64,000 nucleotides of DNA from contig CM043966.1 of the NCBI GenBank assembly GCA_014529385.2, positions 41,949,537-42,013,536 of the forward strand, given 5' to 3'. The notes under the pieces were generated by a model. That model had not been told where the DNA came from. It worked only from the letters and a program-made list of their open reading frames with translations, and ran no database searches. Source of the stretch: Adiantum capillus-veneris (taxonomy: Eukaryota > Streptophyta > Polypodiopsida > Polypodiales > Pteridaceae). The translations under genes and the position numbers were made by a program. This document shows positions 22,409 to 31,959 of the stretch, piece by piece (the first letter of the stretch is position 1; each line of letters starts with the position of its first letter).

Positions 22409-22944
22409 ATCAAATCTGATTTTATATCATCTAGTGAAAGATTGAACAAGATGGAATTGGTGTAAACGTACGATGGAATTGACATGTTGGTTTTTGAGAA
22501 TGCTTCACCACTCCCCCCTCCCCCCCCAAACATCACCACTAAAAAGTGTTGCAGTTTCAAAAAAACTCAATAAAAATTTACCACTTTTTAGTGGTACTAA
22601 AGTGGTTAAGAATGCTTCACCACTCCCCCCAAACATCACCATTAAATGGTGTTGCAGTTCCAGAAAAACTGTTGCAATAACATAATAAAAATTTAACCAC
22701 GTTTTAGGGGTTTAGCACCACTAAAAAGTGGTTCTGAGACATTCAGAAGTGTAGAGACATGTATAGTGCAGAGACAGTAAAGTGCCAGAACTTCTGTATA
22801 TTACAAAAAGTATATTACAACAATTATCCAAAAACGTCTACATATCCACCAAGAATGTACAATATAACGTTTTTGGCACTTTCGAATGTACAATCTCATT
22901 CATCTCCATTTATAACAAAGTGCTCAAAGACTAGACTCAAAAGT
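22409..22944. repeat. Spacer between convergent genes with duplicated palindromic block
   Basis: A block starting GAATGCTTCACCACTCCCCC occurs at 22498 and again at 22610 (112-bp period). Each contains CACTTTTTAGTGG-type palindromes and an AATAAAAATTTA string that could serve as polyadenylation signal for the plus-strand gene. A further CCACTAAAAAGTGG lies at about 22718-22731. No coding. Confidence 0.6.
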
Positions 22945-23793
22945 TCATCTTTGGGATTGCTGATGGGCCTTTGTATACTCTACGGTATTGGGGGTTAGTG
23001 CCCATCTGCACAGCCATGGAAACAGTGTGCGCGTGAGGTAATCAGGGTCTTGTTCTTCATCAAGAGGATCAAAGGTGGATGGACATATACAGTTGTCCCA
23101 GACATTGCGCAGATTTTTATATCTAGAGTCATCTACCAGCAATGTCCAAGAGGAGTCATATTCTGGAAACTTGTTCCAGACATGGTAAAGGGGCTTGAAA
23201 GACACAGGTTCACCTGCAAGGTCTCTTGGAGCTCCAGCAATCTCTTCAAAATACGACCACTTTTCACATTGCCAGTTTGAGAAGAGATCCCTAAAGTAAT
23301 AAGTCCTTTGTTCCCATATGTCTGGCCAACATGTACTGAGGATATGCTCAATATTAGCAGCAGTACGAGTGCTCCAAATCATTGCATATGTGATTTGCCT
23401 CAAATCCCAAACAAATTGCTCAACATCTCTACGGTAGTAGATCCACAACTTCTCGTCCACTCTTTTTAGTTTAACTCTGTTGGAAGCTGGACGTGGAGGG
23501 TGTTTAAGTTTTCCAGTCTTTGGATCACGTTTGGTTACATCTCGTTTCACGAATAGTCCATCGAGATCAAGTATGATGAGCTTTTTGATCTTGCAAAAAT
23601 TTGAAACAAGATATCCCCATCCGGGGCAGTTTGGCGAAATCTCCTCAATTTCGGGGCAAACTGCTGGTTCCTGGTCTTCCTCTACTTTATCTGGTGTTAC
23701 ATTTGCATCCTGCTCTGCATCCGGCTTAGCTGCTATGTCTTCAACCTTCTCATCTGGTTCTTGAACATCTCCAATCCAACTAAGTTCTGCCAT
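22945..23793 (-). CDS. FCP1/HAD-like phosphatase domain protein, intact ORF
   Basis: About 282 codons from the ATG at 23791-23793, without stops; the open frame extends slightly upstream to a possible acceptor, so it may be the last exon of a longer gene. An acidic linker (about 60 residues, rich in E, D and P) precedes a HAD-fold region of the FCP1 (CTD phosphatase/NIF) type. Motif I is IILDLDGLF (canonical DLDxT/L), then an arginine-containing RRDVEQFVWDL segment, motif II MIWSTRTAANIEHIL and motif III WTLLVDDSRYKNLRN. Both nucleophile-motif aspartates and the VDD pair are present. Family members are protein phosphatases, several acting on RNA polymerase II. It faces the transposase gene and is the only undamaged ORF in the neighbourhood, either recently captured or still selected. 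Confidence 0.75.
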   Translation of the reverse strand: MAELSWIGDVQEPDEKVEDIAAKPDAEQDANVTPDKVEEDQEPAVCPEIEEISPNCPGWGYLVSNFCKIKKLIILDLDGLFVKRDVTKRDPKTGKLKHPPRPASNRVKLKRVDEKLWIYYRRDVEQFVWDLRQITYAMIWSTRTAANIEHILSTCWPDIWEQRTYYFRDLFSNWQCEKWSYFEEIAGAPRDLAGEPVSFKPLYHVWNKFPEYDSSWTLLVDDSRYKNLRNVWDNCICPSTFDPLDEEQDPDYLTRTLFPWLCRWALTPNTVEYTKAHQQSQR

Positions 23794-23799
23794 AGACAA

Positions 23800-24238
23800 G
23801 TACCATGCCTTAAAAACCTCAATCAGACTGACATATTAACCTTTTCAAAATACACTTGAAAAGTATACCCTCCAGGCTATTGATTTCCATTTCATTAATT
23901 TCCTGAACTTCTATGGCAACAATCCACTTGGAAGGAGATACTGGAGAAAAAATAAGCTCTACTTGAAGATGCTCATGATGATGTCGGAAAGAACAATATG
24001 AGTACAATAAATAGACAGTCAATGAACAATATGAGTACAATAAATAGACAATCAATGAGCAATAAACAGCTAGTGAACAAAAAATAAAGCCGTCGTTTCA
24101 TTATCATCAAAATGAGGGTACAAAGACAAAATTACAAAGAGGCTACAAAGCACAAAAGGTTAATAGGGGCTACAAAAGTTTCTTGCAGGACTTTGGTTTG
24201 GGAGGTTTAAGGTTGGGTGCTTGGAGGTTAGTCTTTTT
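23800..24238. other. Spacer without gene
   Basis: AT-rich; holds a short tandem repeat of AACAATATGAGTACAATAAA-like units (about 23991-24058). No convincing coding. Would contain the 3' end signals of the upstream minus-strand gene or an intron before the phosphatase exon. Confidence 0.5.
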
Positions 24239-26453
24239 TCAAGCAGACGAAGGCTCCTTGGAGTTTTTACCTCCTGGCTTAGGCTCTGGAGGCTCGGATG
24301 CAACCTTAGCTTTTTTCTTTGGTGTGGTGCGCTCTTCAGTGTTGCTCCTCTTTTTTATACGCCCCAAAATCTCTGCACAAACATCTGAAATAAGAAGTTT
24401 CGAGTCCTCATCAGACAAGTTCACTGTTGTATCCTTTTCAATTGGCTTCTCAGATGATTTTTCAGCATCCTCTACGTCCTTGTTCATTGGAGGTTCTGGC
24501 TTCAGAGGCACCTCGGCTGACTCCTTGGATACATCGCCTTGAGCTCCCACTACATCTGCTCTTTTTTCAGCCCTTTTTTCTGCCTTTTGTTGGTTCGGAG
24601 TGTCTTCATCTGCTTGTTTCTGGGATGCATTCTTATCCCCGCACCCACCACACATGCTATCAATATTGGGCTTGCGTGATGACCCAGCTTGGGCGTGTGC
24701 TACATAAAAGACAATGTAATAATACTCAATATTAAGTTATGTGAACATTCAAAGAGAAGAATGTTCCACAAAATATTACCAATCCCATCAACAGGAGATC
24801 CAAAGATGCCTTCCATTGGATCTTTCTCTGCAATTACATGGAGAAAAGAAATAAAATGGTCAAGAAATGAATCTACAATCAGCTTCATATCATAAGGTAT
24901 AAAAACATCAATTACCTGTACCAACATGCTCATCCATGTTTACCTCTCCAGGTTCCAGCAGCTTCGAAGCATCTTTTAAAGGTTCCTCACATCCATGAAA
25001 TAGACACTGGCCAACAGACTTACAGGCAGTTACAAAACAAAGTGGGTGATACGGATGTTGACATCGAACCATGTAGACACCGGTAACAACAGTCTGCATG
25101 ATAGACATCCCACAAGCAACACAATCACCTAACTGCACACAGCTATTGTCCGATCCCAAATGAACAGGTGGCCTGACAGGAAGGATAGGCATTCTTGACT
25201 TCAACAAATTAATAATTGTTTCCACAAATCGAAGATGCCATGTCGCCACTTCTACTTCCCATAACAAAGTGTCATGCTGACCCTGTAAAAAAATAGCACT
25301 GCGTAGTTTATAAAACAGTATAAGTGTTTGTGTATTACTTTGAAGAGTCTTCATCACTTTATGTGGTACCACTTAAGAGTGTTATATAAACACATTTAAG
25401 TGGTCTTTTACCATATAAAATGGTCTCACAGATGGCTTTTCTAATTAGAGCATAACCACGTTTAAGTAATATCAACTACTACTAGGTGAATCAATCAAGC
25501 TTACATACCTATAATTGTGTTGCCTCTTCACCTAGGTTATTGAGATTGTGCACTTCAATATCAAGTCCCATGTCTATGAGAGCCTCCTTTCTGATTTGAA
25601 TCAAGGTCTCAAGCTTTGCCATTGCTTCTTCGTTTGGTACAAGCCCAGCCTTATGTAACTTGAGTTCCTCCATACCCTTGTTCAGTCTCTCTACGATCTT
25701 GGCAGCGCCTCGCATCAAACCAACCTGCTCATCTCTCTTTGTCTTTGATTGATCTAAAGCAATTTTTATTGCTTCGAGACATTGTTGCTTCTCTTTTAAC
25801 TTTTCAGCAGCATTAGCCTTCCAATGTTAGAAATAGCTGCTACATCAGCCATTGACACAGAAAGGCCCGCTTCTTTAGAAATTCCTCCTTAGCCTGCCCT
25901 GAAAATTGATGTCAAACTGAGTATGTCTGCCAGTCAAATTATGTGCCAGTACTATCAGTGTAATTAGGCATATTTTTTGCATTAAATTTCCACTCGCTTC
26001 CAAGACATGGACCGTTTGTGGACCTCCATTTCTCCAATTTTCTATTTAAAGTTTTATGTTGGTGTAACATTTTGATAACACCTTCAGCATACACAGCCCA
26101 TGCAACAAAACCTTAAGAATCTTCAGCGGCCTTGCACTTCTGCCAAGTAAATCCATGTGCAAAATGCACGCCTACCTCGTTGTTTGGGGGAGCTCCCTGA
26201 TATACTTTGTGGTATAGCAGGAGACATTCTTCATACATTTCAGGCCTCAGCCCCTTTAAATGCATCTTCTCCTTTTGGTGGTGCTCGTAAAGCCATACAC
26301 TAGGCCACTCCTCATCTAAGAAATCATCATCACAGAGGAGCTTCGGATCCTGGCCAACCAAGCATAGCCCATATTCGGTAGGAAAATCTTCCTTGGTGAA
26401 GCAAAATTTTGTTTGAGTGGGTAAGGCCACTCGTGGTACTATCCACCTCCCTG
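24239..26453 (-). pseudogene. Spliced zinc-finger/coiled-coil accessory gene, decayed
   Basis: Minus-strand exons with good splice sites and matching phases. About 25930-26453 (acceptor TTTTTACAG; TAA at 26113-26115) encodes a WIVPRV start and a WP..W..EHH segment. About 25509-25902 is a glutamate/lysine coiled coil with two frameshifts and a TAG abutting a perfect donor (AG/GTATGT). About 24915-25286 carries a RING-like cysteine/histidine cluster: CVACGMS, then CQHPYHPLC, then CKSVGQCLFHGC. A 46-bp exon 24780-24825 follows, and a last exon 24239-24701 has a CGGCG motif, E/K-rich repeats and a nuclear-signal-like KKRS...PKKKAK. Phases 0-1-1 agree over the last three joins. Function unknown; likely a DNA- or partner-binding helper of the adjacent transposase. 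Confidence 0.6.
24780..24825 (-). other. 46-bp internal exon of the accessory gene
   Basis: Flanked by ATGTAATTGCAG on its upstream side and TTG/GTAATATT on its downstream side (minus strand). It keeps phase 1 on both sides, which is why I accept so small an exon. Confidence 0.6.
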
Positions 26454-26519
26454 TAAAAACATATATGAATGCATGTTAGTATGTAATGAGCCATAATTAA
26501 ACTTGTTTTATCAACAATA

Positions 26520-27965
26520 AGAAGTGGTTGAAATGATTTCTGCACCATTCTCAGTGGTACTGCAAAATTTTTAAGTGGTGGTGTACCACTAAATGGTTCT
26601 CAACCACTTAAAACTGGTTAGGTAACACTAAAAAGTCCTGCTACACCACTATTTTCTAGTGATACATCCCCTTTTGGTGTTTCTTCACCACTTTAAAGTG
26701 GTGCTCCAACACATAAAAGTGGGTTGAACCACTGTTCAGTTGTTCTACACCGATGTGAATTGTTGTACACAACTTAAAACTGGTGCTACACTCCTAAAAG
26801 GTGGTGCTACACCAATAGAATGTGGTATCTCCTTGTAAAGCTTCATCACTTAAAAGCACTTAACCACCACTTTTAGCAAAGATGCAAACTAATGATTATT
26901 GCACTTTTGTAGAGCATCACTAAAAAGTGGTTCTACAACACTGAAAGTGGTTGACCATCACGCACCACCACTTAAATGTGATTTGAACCACAAAAGTGGT
27001 GACCACCACTTTATTGGTGTTTACCACTTTATAACAAATAACGTTAAGGTTAAGAAGCACCACTTTTCAGTGGTCCTACACACTTTTAAGGTACCGAATA
27101 ACGTTCTAGTTAAGAAGCACCACTTTATAGTGATGTTCACCACTATAAACACCACTTAAATGTGATTTGAACCACAAAAAGTGGTGAGCACCACTTTATT
27201 GGTGTTTACCACTTTAAACCAAATAACGTTCAGGTTAAGAAGCACCACTTTTCAGTGGTTCTACACACTTTTAAGGTACCGAATAACATTCTAGTTAAGA
27301 AGCACCACTTTATAGTGATGTTCACCACTTTATAGTGGTCTTCACCACTATAAACACCACTTAAATGTGATTTGAACCACAAAAAGTGGTGAGCACCACT
27401 TTATTGGTGTTTACCACTTTAAACCAAATAACGTTCAGGTTAAAAAGCACCACTTTTCAGTGGTTTTACACACTTTTAAGGTACCGATTAACGTTCTAGT
27501 TAAGAAGCACCACTTTATAGTTGTGTTCACCACTTTATAGTGATGTTGACCACGTTCTAGTGTTGAAGACCACTAGAAAGTGGTGCTTCTTAACTAGAAC
27601 GTTATTTTGTACCTTAAAAGTGTGTAGAACCACTGAAAAGTGGTGCACCATCGTGATGCTTCGCTTAAAAGTGATGCTTCACCACAAAATAGTTAGGGTT
27701 TTCCACTGGAAAGTGATGCACCCATCGTATCACCAGTTTTTACTAGAACCTTACCTCTTTTTAGTGTTGCCCAGCACTTTAAAGTGGTCCAGTATCACTT
27801 TTAAGAGATGGTGCACCATATCAGCATAACTATGTAGTGATGCAACCATGGTTTCTGCCCAACTTTAAAGGGTGCTACAGGTGCACCACTTCAACACAGC
27901 CTATCAGTGGTGTTGTACCCATAAAAAGTGGGGTTCACCCACTTGATATTTACTAGTAGTGTGCA
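26520..27965. repeat. Palindrome array, right, with tandem and inverted units
   Basis: The densest array: motifs like CACCACTTTATAGTGGTG about every 20-30 bases. Within it a unit starting ACCACTTAAATGTGATTTG repeats at 26967, 27151 and 27356 (184 and 205 bp apart, the last interval with an extra CACTTTATAGTGGTCTTCAC). The end of the unit recurs in opposite orientation at about 27573-27648, making a large imperfect palindrome with 27446-27517. Lies between exons of the minus-strand gene, so it would be intronic. Confidence 0.85.
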
Positions 27966-28048
27966 CACTACTTTTTCCTAATAAAGCAACACTGTAATTG
28001 AATCCATGGGGGAAATACCTACATCTAACCTACTGAACATTTTGCTTC

Positions 28049-28103
28049 TTAGGTATACCCTTGAGGGACTCGGAAGTTCTTTTTGTAGCATGCATGTGCA
28101 AAA
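28049..28103 (-). pseudogene. Degenerate copy of the preceding accessory-gene exon
   Basis: Minus-strand GCTACAAAAAGAACTTCCGA...CCTAAGAAG parallels the exon at 28160-28258 (GCTACAAAAGGACCTTCAGA...CCTAGGAAG), and both are followed by a GTTAGATG donor-like string. It looks like an exon duplicated with its donor; here a TAG precedes the donor. Confidence 0.45.
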
Positions 28104-28159
28104 AATTCAAAAATTTTACAAGACATAAAACCAATTTTAGAAATGCATGCATGCTGCAT

Positions 28160-28258
28160 CTAACCTGTTTTGATAGGCGACTCCTGCGTAGAGCTCTTTC
28201 CCTTCCTAGGTGTACCCTTGTCAGAGTCTGAAGGTCCTTTTGTAGCCTGGTTCTTCAT
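28160..28258 (-). CDS. Probable 5' exon of the accessory gene
   Basis: From an ATG at 28256-28258 about 32 codons of a charged S/T/K/P-rich leader (MKNQATKGPSDSDKG...), ending at a donor CAAAACAG/GTTAGATG. It would splice to the exon beginning at 26453 and place the palindrome array in the intron. Short and low-complexity, so assignment depends on the splice site and strand. Confidence 0.45.
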   Translation of the reverse strand: MKNQATKGPSDSDKGTPRKGKSSTQESPIKTG

Positions 28259-28524
28259 CCTGAAAAAATCACAACTGCCACATAGATACAAGATCAATAG
28301 TTAAATGCATTCATGCTTGAACCTGCATGATGCATTCGTATAAGCATGCACACACAATTGATAAAATATGCATTCATTCTTCAAGATGCATGATGCATTT
28401 TTATAAATCATTCACAAGGGTGATCAATTAGATGTGCACAATGCATATACATTCCAGAAATAAATTCTAAACTTTCACATGCATCATTATTAGTTACAAT
28501 CCATGATTATCTTGCCACACATTC

Positions 28525-28645
28525 TTTTTTCTTTTTTTTTTACAATACCCTCCCCAACAGACGGCATACCATATCGCTAGGGGTTGAACATGGGTCCTTA
28601 CGCACCCACCCATTCACTTTAACCACTAGGCCAGGCCCCCTTTGG
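28525..28645 (-). mobile_element. tRNA-derived SINE
   Basis: On the minus strand a tRNA-like head starts near 28645 with a pol III A box TAGTGGTTAAAGTG (28615-28628) and B box GTTCAACCC (28581-28589). A short unrelated body follows and it ends in an A-rich tail (28525-28541). Perfect 18-bp target duplications TTATCTTGCCACACATTC flank it (28507-28524 and 28646-28663). Such elements move with LINE machinery; none is seen here. It landed upstream of the accessory gene's first exon. Confidence 0.93.
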
Positions 28646-28663
28646 TTATCTTGCCACACATTC

Positions 28664-29250
28664 AGAGACAAGCATACAACGCTTCTACATCTGCATGAAG
28701 CATGTTAAAACATGGATCAATGCTACCTGGAAATGCTACCTAGGAAAACCAGCCACATTCAAATTCAACCAACATTCGAGATAGAATGCTTCAAGCTACA
28801 TGATGACACATACTTGTTGCTACTGCAGGGGATTTGTACTGAAGTTGATGACCAGCCCAGCAAAAAGTACTCCTCTTGAATTTGCTTGTTGTTGTTGTGA
28901 TGTTGCTGCTTTTGCTCGACTAGCAGAGAAACGCAAAGGAGGGAGGAAAGAGGGAATCAGAAACATGGATGGCGCTAGAGAGACAGAGAGAGGGGGGAGG
29001 AACGAGCGAGACAGAGTGGGAGGGACGAGACTCGAGAGAATATTTGCATTAAGTGCTTGAACGTACCTTGAGGTGATCATTAATGAGTAAGCGCTTTCAC
29101 TTAGTACACGTCAAATTTTAACCCTTTTTTTCCATAATTTTTGAATCTAATCCCACTGTTTCAAACGCCTAAACCACCCATTTTCTCAACCCCCAAAACC
29201 ATATACTATATAGTGGCAAAAGCGGTCCATCTATACATGCTTTCACCCTT
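28664..29250. other. Upstream region of the minus-strand gene and element boundary
   Basis: No gene. Contains a GA-rich purine stretch (28930-29030) and, at 29204-29251, a string ending CATGCTTTCACCCTT that resembles 62224-62272. Likely holds the promoter side of the accessory gene and the edge of the following gypsy remnant. Confidence 0.4.
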
Positions 29251-30240
29251 ATCTGTGATTGAAGCAAGTGGGATCAATAACAAGGGTTAATCCAAAAGAT
29301 CACACTTATAGAGATGTCATGAAAAAACCCATTCAAGAATTTGATTCAGTCTCTTTGACTGTAACTAAGCTTCCATCTTGGTTGAACAGGGACACACCTA
29401 TTTGGATATGCGGAGCCTCAGAAAACAGGAGCTTAAAACGAGAAGAATGTATCTTAGAAAGGGATTGCACAGATGAAGTCTATGTGACGGAACCTTTCTA
29501 GAACATTTTGTTTGAGCCATTTGAGTGGACTCAAATCTTAGCAACAATGGATGTATGTGTGAATATGTCTATGCCTACTCACTTTTGCAATGAGGATGGC
29601 TATGACATCATTCCCATACAAATGATCTTAACCCTTCAAATTGAATATGGAAATCAAGAACCCAAGGACTTGATGAAAGCTCAACAAGTGTTTTCAGACC
29701 TCTACTATGATGTGACGGATGAGCTAGAAGTGACATTCAGCTACCTCAGATGATTCGGGGTCAGAAAAAGAGCATGTGAGAGCTAAACTACTCACAAAAG
29801 GCGGGGAGGAAAAGTTTTTTGACTTTCCAAACCAGAAACTGAGACGAAAAAAATGGTTTAGAAGAAACAGAGACACCAGAACCGTAAAATCCATACCTAT
29901 GCCATTAGTCTCTAGTAGAACACAGTTCCTAATGCAGATAGATTCACATGATTATGTCAAGGACAAAATTCCTGGTAGACATCCTTTAAAAAAAAACACT
30001 AAGTATCAAAAACCTCGAGAGAAGTGAGGAAGGAAACCCAAGCAAACCAAAATACCAGGACAAGGAGTCAAGCATGACACAAGTTGAGCGAAGAAAGAAA
30101 TACCAAGAGTTGAAAAAGGCTCTAAAGGAGATATATACAACTGAAATGAAAACCACTAAGAAGGATAGTAAATATGTAATGAGTGTTCCATCCCATTACA
30201 AGAAATATACTCTCCAAGATCAAAAAATTATAGTCGAACA
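29251..30240 (+). pseudogene. Gypsy element E5, region before RT
   Basis: Open segments 29259-29501, 29508-29753 and 29776-30027 read nearly continuously with single stops. They include an FEWTQILATMD segment that recurs in the sister copy at 60345-60380, showing it is a conserved part of this family. I do not recognise a gag knuckle or protease here. Its place suggests the gag-pol linker or the N-terminal part of pol. Confidence 0.55.
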
Positions 30241-30339
30241 ACCTGTCAGATAACTATGAAAACAAGGCGAGTCATACGAAGAACCTGAAAACACAAAAAA
30301 GAAAGATCTAGCCGAACCAAGAGAAGAGCCTAGACCGGC

Positions 30340-31450
30340 TTACATTGCAAATGACCTGACTGAAGATGAAGAAGATCTTTTTTTAAGCTTACTAAAAGAA
30401 TGCCGAGATATCTTTGCTTGGCCTTATAAGAATCTCATGGGTGCTGATCTAGAAATCTGTCAACATACCATACCTATGAGAGACGCTGCAAAACCAAGAA
30501 AGCAAAGGTGAAACATTTGTCAGGAAGATCAAAGAAGAGATTGAAAAGCTAAAGGAAACCAAATTCATTTATGAAATTGAACACACAGATTATGTGTCTC
30601 CCATTGTGGCAGTTCCCAAGAAAAATGGAAAGTTACTAGTATACGTCAATCTCAAGAAAGTAAATGAAGCTACCATTAGAGACAACTTTCCTCTTCCAAT
30701 CACCGAGCATGTTTTAGAACGAGTTGCAAGAAAGTAAACTTACAGCTTTTTAGTATACGTCAATCTCAAGAAAGTAAATGAAGCTACCATTAGAGACAAC
30801 TTTCCTCTTCCAATCACCGAGCATGTTTTAGAACGAGTTGCAAGAAAGTAAACTTACAGCTTTTTAGATGGCTTTTCGGGATACAATCAACTTTTGGTTG
30901 ATCCCAAGGATCAATATAAAACTGGCTTTGAAACTGAATGGGGTATTTTTTCCTATTGGGTTATGCCTTTTGGGTTAACTACAGCTCCGGTCACCTTTCA
31001 AAGATTAATGAACCATGCTTTTAAGGAATATCTTTGGAATTTCTTGGAAGTATATACGGATGATATATGTGTACATTCATCAGTCCGGGATGATCACTTT
31101 GAACACCTCAAAAAGGTATTCGAAAAGTGTAAACTTTATAGAATTTTCTTAAATCCTGAAAAAGTGCACATTTGTGGGCAGACAAGAAAAAATTCTTGGA
31201 CATGTAGTGTCTAAAATGGCATAGCTACTGATATGGATAAAATTCATGTTATTGCGGATTTGCCTAGATCAACAATAGTCAAGGGGGTTCAAGCCTTCAT
31301 GGGACATTGTGGATATTACCGACGATTTATCTACATGTATGCTATCATTGCAAAACCCATGTATAGCTTGATTACACATTTTGAATGAACTGATGAGTGT
31401 GAAGAATCCTTCATGAAGCTTAAGCAAACTCTCACGCTCCAATATTAAAA
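30340..31450 (+). pseudogene. E5 reverse transcriptase
   Basis: Ty3/gypsy RT: the DIFAWPYKN-like entry near 30410, SPIVAVPKKNGK near 30600, then YVNLKKVNEATIRDNFPLP, DGFSGYNQ near 30880, MPFGLTTAPVTFQRLMN near 30965 and the catalytic YTDDI near 31055 with both aspartates kept. Copies RNA into DNA in the cytoplasmic particle. Broken by stops, and a 114-bp segment is duplicated (30637-30864). Confidence 0.88.
30637..30864 (+). repeat. Exact 114-bp tandem duplication inside RT
   Basis: Unit 30637-30750 is repeated without a difference as 30751-30864. The period is 38 codons, so frame is preserved. The lack of differences shows the duplication is much younger than the surrounding decay. Confidence 0.95.
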
Positions 31451-31830
31451 GCACCAGATTGGGATAAGATATTCCACATACATGTAGATGCTTCCAATTT
31501 TTCCATCGGGTGTATACTAGCTCAACCAGGAGACGGGAAGATTGGTTTTACTATTTCTTATGCTAGTCGACAATTGAACATGGTAGAAAAGAATTATACC
31601 ACCACTGAGAGTATAGACATTACCTATTAGCAAACAAATTCCTGTTCTTTGTGGACCACCAAGCTTTATTGTACTTGATCAATAAGCCATGCAACACATG
31701 AATAATTGTGAGATGGTTCATCATTCTTCTAGAATTTGATTTTACTGTAGTTGTGAAAAAGGGCACCACTCATCAAAGAGCAGATAATTTTTCAAGAATT
31801 GTTTCAAGAGAACCACCTAAGGGAGTAGAC
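31450..31830 (+). pseudogene. E5 RNase H
   Basis: FHIHVDASNFSIGCILAQ near 31470 gives the first catalytic aspartate of gypsy RNase H; ISYASRQLN follows near 31555. A short deletion of the E..D part follows, then VVKKGTTHQRADNFSRI at 31750-31800 marks the end. Frameshifted around 31600-31700. Confidence 0.8.
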
Positions 31831-31959
31831 GATGATCTACCAGATGCATATCTGTCATCCATTGAAATGATACCTAGATGGTTGGAAAACATGGTATCCC
31901 TGATGACCATAGCTCAAGTGGATTCACAAATACCACTTCCTATCACAAATGGATTGATC

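Noticed and set aside
23480-23764. Plus-strand ORF inside the phosphatase gene
   Set aside because: Shadow of the minus-strand FCP1-like ORF, which has the recognisable motifs.
26899-27829. ORFs across the palindrome array (26899-27159, 27521-27829)
   Set aside because: Histidine/valine-rich translations of the CACCACTTT repeats, not conserved protein.
26520-27965. CRISPR-like array
   Set aside because: Repeats are short, palindromic, irregularly spaced and merge into larger tandem units; the context is a eukaryotic genome with introns and retrotransposons.
28800-29080. Overlapping 86-codon ORFs on both strands
   Set aside because: Purine-rich low-complexity sequence upstream of the minus-strand gene; no motif on either strand.
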